From Hyphomicrobiales bacterium (GTDB lineage Bacteria > Pseudomonadota > Alphaproteobacteria > Rhizobiales > Xanthobacteraceae): a stretch of DNA of 43,646 bases. Below are positions 24,244 through 32,054 of the stretch, one piece after another (within the stretch, counting starts at the first letter, position 1; every line of letters starts with the position of its first letter). The stretch lies in contig JACESF010000032.1 in assembly GCA_013911975.1 (NCBI GenBank), positions 1 through 43,646 on the forward strand, read 5' to 3'. Position numbers and translations under genes: made by a program. The notes under the pieces were generated by a model, which worked only from the letters and a program-made list of their open reading frames with translations, did no database searches and had not been told where the DNA came from.

Positions 24244-25824
24244 ATGATCAGACGCGAGGTCCATTTCGGCCGCGTCGTGCCGGCCTTCGCGGAGCGCCCG
24301 GCCAATGTGGACGCCATGTTCCGCGCCTGCGTGGCGGCGACGCCGGAAGCGCCCGCCCTGGTGGCGGGGCAGCGGCGCATCACCTATGGCGCTCTGGACG
24401 CAAGCGTGGCGCGCCTCGCGAGCGGGCTGCGCGCGCGCGGCATCGGCAAGGGCGACCGGGTGGCGACGCTGATCGGCAACCGGGTGGAGGTGGTGGAAAT
24501 CTCGCTCGCCTGCGCGCGGCTCGGCGCCATCCATGTGCCCCTGGACATCCGCCAGCGCAGCCGGGAGATCGCCTATGCGCTGACCCAGAGCGGCGCGGTC
24601 CTTCTGCTGCATGACGAGAGCTGCGCGGACCAGGTGCCCCCGCCGGGCGAGAGGGAGAGCGTGCGCCACGTCGTGGTGGTGGGTGCTTCGACCCCCGGAG
24701 CGGACGGATACGAGGCATTGGCGCGCGAGCCGGACGAGAGCGGCCCCGTCGAGAAGGTGGGGGAGGACGACCCGTTCTGCATCCTCTACACCTCGGGCAC
24801 CACGGGGCGCCCCAAGGGCGCCGTCCTGACCCATTTCGGCGTCATCCATTCGTGCCTGCATTATCGCGGCGCCTGGGGCCTTGAGGGGTCGGACAAGGTA
24901 GTCCTCGCCGTGCCCTGCGCACATGTGACGGGGCTGGTGGGCGTCATCCACACCACGCTGTCGGCGGGCGCCTGCCTCGTCATGATGGGGCAGTTCAAGG
25001 CCCGCGCCTTCCTGGAACTGGCGGAGCGCGAGCGGGCCACCGCCACGCTCATGGTGCCCGCCATGTACAGCCTGTGCCTGCTGGACGCGGAGTTCGAGCG
25101 CTTCGACCTGTCCTCCTGGCGCATCGGCGCGTTCGGCGGCGCCCCCATGCCCGAGCCGGTGGCCCTGAAGCTGAAAGCCAAGAGCCCGGCCCTGACCCTG
25201 TTCAACGTCTACGGCTCCACGGAGACCACTTCGCCCGTGGCCATCCTGCCCGCCGATGCGCCCCTGGAGCGGCTGAACTGCGTGGGCAAGGTGCTGCCCT
25301 GCGCCGACATCCGGGTGATGGACGAGGCGGGGCGCGAGGTGGCGACGGGAGAGGCGGGGGAATTATGGATCGCGGGCGCCTCCGTGGTGCCGGGCTATTG
25401 GCGCAACCCGGAGGCGGACGCGGCGGGCTTCACCGGCGGCTACTGGCGCTCCGGGGACGTGGGCTCCATCGACGCGGAAGGCTACCTGAAGGTGTTCGAC
25501 CGCAAGAAGGACATGATCAACCGCGCCGGATACAAGGTCTATTCCGCCGAGGTGGAGAGCGTGATCGTGGACCATCCCGGCGTGTCGGAGGCGGCGGTGG
25601 TGGGCTATCCCGACCCGGTGCTGGGCGAGCGCGTCGCCGCCTTCGTGAAGGCGGGGGAGGGGGTGGGGGCGGACAGCATCCGAGCCTTCTGCGCCACCCG
25701 CCTCTCGGACTACAAGGTGCCGGACCGCATCACCATCCTGCCCGACGGCCTGCCGCGCAATCCCAACGGCAAGGTCCTGAAGGGTGAACTTCGCAGCCTC
25801 GCCCTGGGCGGCGCGCAAGCATGA
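24244..25824 (+). CDS. Acyl-CoA synthetase (class I adenylate-forming ligase)
   Basis: A 526-residue AMP-forming ligase that activates a carboxylic acid with ATP and CoA. Core motifs are A3 YTSGTTGRPKG (182-192), A5 NVYGSTETTSP, A8 around YWRSGDVG and FDRKKDMINRAGYKVY, and the catalytic A10 lysine in NPNGKVLKGEL (Lys510). The ATG at 24244 has GGGAGGAAACC upstream. It would start the pathway by making the acyl-CoA used by the kinase, dehydrogenase and hydratase genes before it, as LvaE does in the lva operon. Acid specificity is unknown. Confidence 0.93.
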   Translation: MIRREVHFGRVVPAFAERPANVDAMFRACVAATPEAPALVAGQRRITYGALDASVARLASGLRARGIGKGDRVATLIGNRVEVVEISLACARLGAIHVPLDIRQRSREIAYALTQSGAVLLLHDESCADQVPPPGERESVRHVVVVGASTPGADGYEALAREPDESGPVEKVGEDDPFCILYTSGTTGRPKGAVLTHFGVIHSCLHYRGAWGLEGSDKVVLAVPCAHVTGLVGVIHTTLSAGACLVMMGQFKARAFLELAERERATATLMVPAMYSLCLLDAEFERFDLSSWRIGAFGGAPMPEPVALKLKAKSPALTLFNVYGSTETTSPVAILPADAPLERLNCVGKVLPCADIRVMDEAGREVATGEAGELWIAGASVVPGYWRNPEADAAGFTGGYWRSGDVGSIDAEGYLKVFDRKKDMINRAGYKVYSAEVESVIVDHPGVSEAAVVGYPDPVLGERVAAFVKAGEGVGADSIRAFCATRLSDYKVPDRITILPDGLPRNPNGKVLKGELRSLALGGAQA

Positions 25825-25836
25825 GCGCGGCTCGAC

Positions 25837-25847
25837 ATTGTCCGACA
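25837..25847. promoter_or_regulatory. Second copy of the GntR operator core
   Basis: ATTGTCCGACA repeats 11 bases of the palindrome at 18585-18605, here with a poor right arm. It lies 61 bp before the second GntR gene and 13 bp after the ligase stop. Confidence 0.5.
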
Positions 25848-25907
25848 GGCGGATTAGACGGAAATCGGTCCAGGGCGTCTTCGGCCTGAGGGAGGGCGGT
25901 CAGCACG

Positions 25908-26756
25908 ATGAAGGCGCAGGCGAAGGCCGGGCAGGACAAAGCGGGGGCAGCCAAGGCCGGGACGGCCAAGGGCGGAAAGGCCACGGCCGCACCGTCCCGC
26001 TCCGGGGTGTTCAAGCCCATCACCATCGCGCCGGGATACAAGCTGGTGGCCGACGCCATCGAGCGCCAGATCGTCTCCGGCGAGGTGCGGCCCGGCGAGG
26101 CCATCGGCACCGAGGCGGAATTGGTTCAGCAGTTCGGCGTCAACCGCTCCACCGTGCGCGAGGGCATCCGCCTGCTGGAGCAGAGCGGGCTGATCCGCCG
26201 CGATTCCAAGCGCCGCCTCTATGCCGCCGTGCCCCATTACGACAGCTTCGTGGGCGACGTGAGCCGCGCCTTCGTGCTGAACGAGATCACCTTCCGCGAG
26301 CTGTGGGAGGCCACCATGGCCATCGAGACGGCGGTGGCGGAACTGGCGGCGGAGCGCATTTCCGCCGAGGGCCTCGCGGGGCTGGAGGACAATCTGGAGC
26401 GCTCGCGCGCCGCCCTCGCCAAGCCCGCCCAGCTCGCGCTGCTGGACATCGAGTTCCACACCCTCCTGTCCAAGGAGGCCGGAAACCGCGTGCTCCAGTT
26501 CGCCCGCGAGCCCGAGAACAAGCTGTTCTTCCCCACCACCGAGATGCTGTTCCGCCGCAATGCCGAGGCGCCCCGGCGCAACGTGGAGGCCCATGCGGCC
26601 ATCCTCGACGCCCTGCGCCGCCGGGACAAGGCGGATGCGGCCCTCTGGATGCGGCGGCACATCAACGACTGGAAGAAGGGCTTCGAGCGGATCAACAAGT
26701 CCGTCGACCAGCCCATCGACCGCGCCTATGCGGAAGACCTGAAGAGCGGCTTCTGA
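25908..26756 (+). CDS. GntR-family regulator (FadR-like) with Lys/Ala-rich N-terminal extension
   Basis: A 282-residue regulator. The first 32 residues are Lys/Ala/Gly-rich (AKAGQDKAGAAKAGTAKGGK), like histone H1 tails, and may add non-specific DNA binding. The winged helix is about 40-110 (ELVQQFGVNRSTVREGIRLL) and the rest is a helical FCD-like ligand domain, with FHTLLSKEAGN in the position of the FCD His motif. The ATG at 25908 has GGGAGGGCGG upstream. An operator core like that of the divergent cluster promoter lies in its leader, so it may be the cluster's second regulator or be controlled by the first. Intrinsic terminator at its stop. Confidence 0.9.
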   Translation: MKAQAKAGQDKAGAAKAGTAKGGKATAAPSRSGVFKPITIAPGYKLVADAIERQIVSGEVRPGEAIGTEAELVQQFGVNRSTVREGIRLLEQSGLIRRDSKRRLYAAVPHYDSFVGDVSRAFVLNEITFRELWEATMAIETAVAELAAERISAEGLAGLEDNLERSRAALAKPAQLALLDIEFHTLLSKEAGNRVLQFAREPENKLFFPTTEMLFRRNAEAPRRNVEAHAAILDALRRRDKADAALWMRRHINDWKKGFERINKSVDQPIDRAYAEDLKSGF

Positions 26757-26794
26757 CCCAGGGGCCCGTGTGCGTCACCCCTGGGTCTCTGTTT
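26755..26794 (+). terminator. Rho-independent terminator after the GntR gene
   Basis: Arms GACCCAGGGG and CCCCTGGGTC (10 bp, perfect) flank a 13-nt loop and are followed by TCTGTTT. The left arm overlaps the TGA stop. Confidence 0.75.
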
Positions 26795-26954
26795 AAGCCC
26801 GCGCGGCGCCCGTCAAAATCGCCGCCGTTGGGACAAGCCTCACCCGCGCGCCGTCCTCACATCATCGCCGGAAAATCCCGCCCCAGCGTGTGACGGCGCG
26901 CATCCGCGCGCGTGCTCGCTTACCGCGATGTTTCTCGTTCTGTGAAAAACAAAA

Positions 26955-26969
26955 TATCGCACATCGATA
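26955..26969. promoter_or_regulatory. Dyad upstream of IclR-ligase operon
   Basis: TATCG-N5-CGATA in an AT-rich patch 75 bp before the IclR start. A plausible site for that regulator; nothing else supports it. Confidence 0.35.
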
Positions 26970-27044
26970 AAACTCCGTGGACAGGCAGGGCGGCGGCGCT
27001 ATGGTTGCCGCAACCAAAAGAAAACGTTCCACCGGGAGGTGAAT

Positions 27045-27842
27045 GTGTCGTCCCTGGCTGAAAAGATGCCACCGGATGCGGCCCGTTCGTCGCTGTCCAA
27101 GGCCCTCGGCCTGCTCACGGTCATCGCCGAGCGCGGACGCAACGGCGTCACGCTGAGCTCCGCCGCCAAGCGGGCGGGGATCCATGTCGCCACCGCCCAT
27201 CGCCTCATGGCCATCCTGGTGGAAGAGGACTTCCTCAGCTTCGATCCCTACACGAAGCTCTATTATCTCGGCATCATGCCCTACGAGATCGTCGCCCGCG
27301 CGGGCAGCGACCTCGAATTCCTCACCCTGCGCAAGGCGCTGCATCCCGTGCTGGAGGCGGTGCAGGCGGAAGTGGGCTGCATCGCCACCCTGTCCGTCCT
27401 TTCCCGGGGCGAGGCCCTGTGCGTGGACGTGGTGGAGGGGGAATCCGACATCCTCCTCAACACGCTGAAGGTGGGCTCGCGCCGTCCGCTGGGCGCGGGG
27501 GCGGCCAGCCTCGCCTTGCTCGCGGCCCAGGGCCGGGAGCAGCGGGAGCTCATCATCCGGCGCGAGGCCGAGCGCTACCGCAAATACGGCACGCTCACCG
27601 CCGATTTCGTGCGCGAGGGCTGCGCCGAGTACGAGCGCACCGGCTACGTGTTCAACGCCCAGATCATCCCCGACATCGGCGCGGTGGGCCTGCCGCTGTT
27701 CTCCGAGGGCGGGGCGCTGGTGTGCGCCGTCTCGCTCACCAACACCATTTCCCGCCTCAACCCCGAGCGGCGCAGGGATGTCGCCCGGGTCCTCCTTTCG
27801 GCCGTTCGCGCGGCCGGTTTCACAGCCACGGACATAGACTGA
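27045..27842 (+). CDS. IclR-family transcriptional regulator
   Basis: A 265-residue regulator with the winged helix at about residues 15-75 (LSSAAKRAGIHVATAHRLMA) and the IclR effector domain after about 90 (GCIATLSVLSRGEALCVDVV and GSRRPLGAGAASLALLA). I place the start at GTG 27045, 5 bp after GGAGG; GTG 27039 in the same frame overlaps that ribosome site. Its stop shares one base with the next start (TGATG), so it is translated with the acyl-CoA ligase and probably regulates this operon. A dyad at 26955-26969 may be its operator. Confidence 0.9.
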   Translation: MSSLAEKMPPDAARSSLSKALGLLTVIAERGRNGVTLSSAAKRAGIHVATAHRLMAILVEEDFLSFDPYTKLYYLGIMPYEIVARAGSDLEFLTLRKALHPVLEAVQAEVGCIATLSVLSRGEALCVDVVEGESDILLNTLKVGSRRPLGAGAASLALLAAQGREQRELIIRREAERYRKYGTLTADFVREGCAEYERTGYVFNAQIIPDIGAVGLPLFSEGGALVCAVSLTNTISRLNPERRRDVARVLLSAVRAAGFTATDID

Positions 27843-29380
27843 TGTACCCCATCGACCTGTTCTATCGCCAAGCCGCCCGGACCCCGGACCGGATCGCGGT
27901 CGAGTTCGGGGAGGAGAGCGTCGCGTACGGCGATCTCCTCGCCCGCGCCTCCGCGCTCGCCGCCGGCCTCCAGGCGCTGGACCCGACCCCCGGCTCGCGG
28001 GTGGGCATCTGCTGCCTGAACCATGTGGAGCACATCGTCTGCTGGCTGGCGGTTCTGGCCGCCGGCAAGGTGTGGGTGCCGCTCTATCCGAAGAACAAGG
28101 CGGCCGAGATCGGCGAGAGCGTCACCTTCACCGAGGCGAGCATCGTCATCGTGGACGCCAAGTCGCGCCACCTGGTGGAAGGCACCGGCGCGCGCCTCAT
28201 CGTGAGCGATCCCACGGGCGGCGCGGACACGACGGGCGGCCTCGCCCGGGCCCATGCGGGCAGCGCGCCGCGCTTCCATTCGCTGCCTTTGGACGCGACC
28301 CAGGCCATCAAGTTCACCGGCGGGTCCACGGGCAAGCCCAAGGGCGTGATGCAGCCTTATCGCGCCTGGAACACCAACATCATCACCCAGATCCTGGCCT
28401 GGGGCCTGAAGGTGGGCGACCGGCTGCTGGCGAGCGCCCCCATCACCCACGGCACCTCCACCTATCTCCTGCCCACCTTCGCCACCGGCGGCACGCTGGT
28501 TCTGAAGGACCAGCCGCGCCCGGAGGACGTGCTGCGCACCCTCGCCGAGGATCGCATCTCCACCACCTTCCTGCCGCCCACCGTCATCTACATGATGATG
28601 CAGCTTCCCGAGGCGCGGCGGGCGAATTTCGACCACCTGCGCAACCTCGTCTACGGCGCCGGCCCCATGCGCCCGGATGCCATCGCCGAGGCGCAGTCCG
28701 TGTTCGGCCCGCGCATCGCCTCCACCTACGGCCAGACGGAAGCCCCGCAGATCGCCACCATGATCTCGGCGCAGGACCTGACCGACCCGGACAAGCGCGC
28801 CTCCGTGGGCCGCGAGACCATCCTGACCCGCGTGGCTGTCATGGACGAGGCGGGCGCGATCCTGCCGCAGGGCGAGCTGGGCGAGATCGTCATCCGCGGC
28901 GACCTGCTCATGACCGGCTATTGGCGCCAGCCGGAGAAGACCGCCGAGACCATCATCGACGGCTGGCTCCACACCGGCGACCTTGGCCAGTTCGATGAAG
29001 ACGGCTTCCTCTACCTGAAGGGCCGCTCGAAGGACCTGATCATCACCGGCGGCTTCAACGTCTATCCCGTGGACGTGGAGCCAGTGATCGCCGAGCACGC
29101 GGCGGTGGCGGACTGCGCCGTGTTCGGCGTGCCCGACGACAAGTGGGGCGAGTCCGTCCACGCCGCCATCCAGCTCCGCGAGGGCATGACCGCCGACACG
29201 GAGGAGATCATCCGCTTCGTGAAGGACCGGCTCGGCTCGGTGAAGGCGCCGAAGTCCATCGCGGTCTACGACCGCCTGCCCCGCAACAATTACGGAAAGC
29301 TCCAGAAGCAGGCGCTGGTGGATGACCACGTCGCCCGCGAGACCGCGCAAGGACAGCAAGAGGAAAAGGTGCGCCCATGA
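27842..29380 (+). CDS. AMP-dependent acyl-CoA synthetase/ligase
   Basis: A 512-residue class I adenylate-forming enzyme. A3 reads TGGSTGKPKG (from residue 159) with Gly-Gly where TSGTTG is usual, A5 is TYGQTEAPQ, A8 is LKGRSKDLIITGGFNVYP, and the A10 lysine is in NNYGKLQK. It is only distantly like the ligase at 24244, so it is not a recent duplicate. ATG overlaps the IclR stop by one base, and the next gene overlaps its end by 4 bp (ATGA). It probably activates the acid that this operon degrades; the identity is not visible. Confidence 0.93.
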   Translation: MYPIDLFYRQAARTPDRIAVEFGEESVAYGDLLARASALAAGLQALDPTPGSRVGICCLNHVEHIVCWLAVLAAGKVWVPLYPKNKAAEIGESVTFTEASIVIVDAKSRHLVEGTGARLIVSDPTGGADTTGGLARAHAGSAPRFHSLPLDATQAIKFTGGSTGKPKGVMQPYRAWNTNIITQILAWGLKVGDRLLASAPITHGTSTYLLPTFATGGTLVLKDQPRPEDVLRTLAEDRISTTFLPPTVIYMMMQLPEARRANFDHLRNLVYGAGPMRPDAIAEAQSVFGPRIASTYGQTEAPQIATMISAQDLTDPDKRASVGRETILTRVAVMDEAGAILPQGELGEIVIRGDLLMTGYWRQPEKTAETIIDGWLHTGDLGQFDEDGFLYLKGRSKDLIITGGFNVYPVDVEPVIAEHAAVADCAVFGVPDDKWGESVHAAIQLREGMTADTEEIIRFVKDRLGSVKAPKSIAVYDRLPRNNYGKLQKQALVDDHVARETAQGQQEEKVRP

Positions 29381-30159
29381 GCTCCGGCCCCAGCATGAAG
29401 ACGCCCACCACGGCCCTCAGCCACCACACCCTGGATGCCGTCTATTACCGCGAGAAGAGCCTCGTGGACGACATCCTGAAGCCCGGCACCCAGCCGGACT
29501 TCGTGCGCGAGGCCATGGCGCACATCCTCGGCCGCGAGATCGGCGAGGGCGAGTTGCGGGTGATGAACGTCATCCTCATCACCATGATGGAACACGGCTT
29601 CACGCCGAGCGCCATCGCCACCCGCTCCATCTACATGAGCGCGCCGGAGAACCTCCAGGGCGCGGTGGCGGCGGGCCTGATGGCGGTGGGCAGCCAGTTC
29701 GTCGGCACGGTGGAGAACAATGCCCGCCTGCTGGCGCAGATCGTCGCCGCCCCCGCCGGAGAGCGCCGCGCGCTCGCCGAGGCGATCGTGGACGACCACA
29801 AGGCGCGCAAGGTGTTCATGCCGGGCTTCGGCCACCACCTGCACAAGCCCGATGACCCGCGCGCGCTCCGCCTGCTGGAGATCGGCGCGGAGAACGGCCT
29901 CGACGGCGACTACCTGAAGGCGCTGCGGCTCCTGTCCGAGGTGGTGGACGAGAAGGCACGCCGCCACATCACCATCAACGCCACGGGCGCGGTGGCCGCG
30001 CTTCTGGGCGAGATGGGCATTCCGGTGGACCTGATGCGCGGCTTCTCGGTGCTCGGCCGCACCGCCGGGCTCGTCGCCCATATCGCGGAGGAGCGCGAGC
30101 GCCCCAGCGCCCGCTTCATCTGGGACCTGGTCGACAAGACCATCCCCTACGAGGCCTGA
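29377..30159 (+). CDS. Citrate synthase/citryl-CoA lyase-fold protein with altered active site
   Basis: A 260-residue protein matching the short citryl-CoA lyase-like branch of the citrate synthase family. Conserved blocks are MEHGFTPSA (His73, matching the first catalytic His), VGSQFVGTVEN, GFGHHLHKPDDPRA (His153, the second His), and VLGRTAGLVAHIAEE. The third catalytic residue, Asp in the LNVDG block of ATP-citrate lyase, falls on Thr203 in INATG by my alignment. It therefore may not do normal citrate chemistry and could cleave or condense another acyl-CoA. It lies between an acyl-CoA ligase (4-bp overlap) and an SDR, so an acyl-CoA substrate is likely. Confidence 0.82.
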   Translation: MSSGPSMKTPTTALSHHTLDAVYYREKSLVDDILKPGTQPDFVREAMAHILGREIGEGELRVMNVILITMMEHGFTPSAIATRSIYMSAPENLQGAVAAGLMAVGSQFVGTVENNARLLAQIVAAPAGERRALAEAIVDDHKARKVFMPGFGHHLHKPDDPRALRLLEIGAENGLDGDYLKALRLLSEVVDEKARRHITINATGAVAALLGEMGIPVDLMRGFSVLGRTAGLVAHIAEERERPSARFIWDLVDKTIPYEA

Positions 30160-30162
30160 TCC

Positions 30163-30876
30163 ATGAGCGATTTCGCATTGGTCACGGGCGGCAGCCGGAA
30201 CATCGGCGCCGCCATCGCCCGGCGCCTCACGCAGGACGGCCTGCGCGTCCTCGTGGTGGACGTGGTGCCGCCCGAGCATGACGCGCTCGACGCCCATTTC
30301 CAGGCGGACTTCCGCGACCTCGACGCCACCCGCGCCGTTCTGGCGAAGGCGGTGGAGGGGCGGCGGGTGACGCGGCTCGTCAACAATGCGGGCATCGTCA
30401 ATCCGGCGAGCCTGGAGGAGACCACCACCGACAGCCTGGAGGCGGTCTCCACCATCAATCTGAAGGCCCCCATCCTGTGCGCGCAGGCGGTCCTGCCCTC
30501 CATGAAGGCGGCGGGGCTCGGGCGCATCGTCAACATTTCCAGCCGGGCCGCGCTCGGCAAGGAATTGCGCACCGCCTATGCCGCCACCAAGGCGGGCCTG
30601 CACGGCATGACGCGCACCTGGGCGCTGGAACTGGGGCGCCACGGCATCACCGTGAACGCGGTCGGCCCCGGCCCCATCCGCACCAGCCTGTTCGAGGCGG
30701 TGAACCCGCCCGATTCCCCCCGCACCAAGGCCATCATCGAGGGCGTGCCCGTGGGGCGCCTCGGCACCGGCGAGGACGTGGCGGAGGCGGTCGCCTTCTT
30801 CGCCTCCGAGCGGTCCGGCTTCGTGACCGGCCAGGTCCTCTATGTGTGCGGGGGCATGACCGTCGGCCTCGCCTGA
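30163..30876 (+). CDS. Short-chain dehydrogenase/reductase (FabG-like)
   Basis: A 237-residue classical SDR. The cofactor motif is TGGSRNIG (8-15), the structural NNAG is at 74-77, and the catalytic triad is Ser126, Tyr139 and Lys143. It starts 3 bp after the citrate-synthase-like gene stop and is part of the same operon. It probably oxidises a hydroxyacyl intermediate or reduces a ketoacyl one; the Asp33 after the second strand (VVDVV) favours NAD+ over NADP+. Substrate unknown. Confidence 0.92.
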   Translation: MSDFALVTGGSRNIGAAIARRLTQDGLRVLVVDVVPPEHDALDAHFQADFRDLDATRAVLAKAVEGRRVTRLVNNAGIVNPASLEETTTDSLEAVSTINLKAPILCAQAVLPSMKAAGLGRIVNISSRAALGKELRTAYAATKAGLHGMTRTWALELGRHGITVNAVGPGPIRTSLFEAVNPPDSPRTKAIIEGVPVGRLGTGEDVAEAVAFFASERSGFVTGQVLYVCGGMTVGLA

Positions 30877-30925
30877 GGCCCACCTTCTTCCAACAAGCGA
30901 ACCACAATCCCAGGGAGGGAAAAGC

Positions 30926-31933
30926 ATGCTTCGTCGCCTGAAATACGCCATGGGCGCACTCCTCGCCGCCGGGCTGAGCCTGCCCGCCGCGGCCCAGACC
31001 ACCGCCGCCCCGGCGGAGCCCAACTGGCCCACGCGCACCATTTCCATCATCGTTCCCTATTCCGCCGGCGGCGCCACGGACATCCTGGCGCGCAAGATCG
31101 CGGAAGGGCTGACCCACGAGCTGGGCAAGCCGGTCATCGTGGACAACCGCGCCGGCGCGGGCGGCATCCTGGGCACCACGGTGGCGGCCTCGGCCAAGCC
31201 GGACGGCTACACCCTGTTCTTCGGACAGGTTTCCTCCCACGGCATCGCGCCCAATCTCAGCAATGCCGCCAAGTACGATCCCGTGAAGGGCTTCGAGCCC
31301 ATCGTGTGGATCGACTCGATCCCGAACATCCTGGTGGTGCGCAACGACCTGCCGGTGAACTCGGTTGACGAGCTGATCGCCTATGCCAAGGCGAACCCGG
31401 ACAAGCTCAATTTCGCCTCGTCCGGCATCGGCGCCTCGACCCACCTGTCGGGCGAGATGTTCAAGGCGCAGACCGGCATCCAGATGACCCACATCCCCTA
31501 TCCCGGCAGCTCGGGCGCGCTGGTGTCGGTGGTTTCCGGGCAGACGGACCTGATGTTCGACAACATGCCGTCCGCCTATCCGCAGGTGACGAACGGACGC
31601 GTGAAGGCGCTGGCCGTGACCACGCAGAAGCGCTCGCCGCTGGCGCCGGACCTTCCCACCATCGCCGAGGCCGCCAAGTCCGCCGACCTCTCCAAGTTCG
31701 AGGCCACCGCCTGGTTCGGCCTGTTCGCCCCCGCCGGCACGCCGAAGGACATCGTGACCAAGGTCAATACGGCCGTGAACGACCTGCTGAAGAAGCCGGA
31801 AATGGTGAAGTTCATCGCCGACGGCGGCGGCATCGTGGAAGGCGGCACGCCGGACGCCCTGGCCAAGCACGTCACGTCCGAGCTCGCCAAGTGGAAGACC
31901 GTCATCGAAGAGGCGAAGATTCCCAAGGAGTGA
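30926..31933 (+). CDS. Bug-family tripartite tricarboxylate transporter binding protein
   Basis: A 335-residue periplasmic binding protein of the Bug/TctC family, which bind carboxylates. The Sec signal ends AAA before QTTAAPAEPNWPTRTISIIVPYSAGGATD, the hallmark N-terminal loop. Other parts are VDNRAGAGGILG, FASSGIGASTHLSGEMF and QTDLMFDNMPSA. The ATG at 30926 has AGGGAGGGAAAAGC upstream. TctA/TctB membrane genes are absent nearby, as is common for Bug proteins, so it either uses a distant permease or takes part in sensing. It belongs to the ligase-SDR operon by strand and spacing. Confidence 0.93.
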   Translation: MLRRLKYAMGALLAAGLSLPAAAQTTAAPAEPNWPTRTISIIVPYSAGGATDILARKIAEGLTHELGKPVIVDNRAGAGGILGTTVAASAKPDGYTLFFGQVSSHGIAPNLSNAAKYDPVKGFEPIVWIDSIPNILVVRNDLPVNSVDELIAYAKANPDKLNFASSGIGASTHLSGEMFKAQTGIQMTHIPYPGSSGALVSVVSGQTDLMFDNMPSAYPQVTNGRVKALAVTTQKRSPLAPDLPTIAEAAKSADLSKFEATAWFGLFAPAGTPKDIVTKVNTAVNDLLKKPEMVKFIADGGGIVEGGTPDALAKHVTSELAKWKTVIEEAKIPKE

Positions 31934-31939
31934 TCGCTG

Positions 31940-31970
31940 GAACGCCCGTGGGCTTCGCTCGCGGGCGTTC
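31940..31970. terminator. Hairpin after the Bug-protein gene
   Basis: Arms GAACGCCCG and CGGGCGTTC (9 bp) flank a 13-nt interior. It lies 6 bp after the stop. No T-run. Confidence 0.5.
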
Positions 31971-32003
31971 GGCCGAGCCCCTCGGCGGTCGAGAGAAACC
32001 CTT

Positions 32004-32025
32004 CGCCCTCCCGCGCGGGAGGGCG
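32004..32025. terminator. Second palindromic hairpin before the SDR gene
   Basis: A perfect palindrome with 9-bp arms CGCCCTCCC and GGGAGGGCG around GCGC, 29 bp before the next ATG. It could terminate read-through from upstream or hinder the SDR's translation. Confidence 0.4.
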
Positions 32026-32054
32026 ATCTTGCGGTCAAGGCTAAGGAACAGGTG

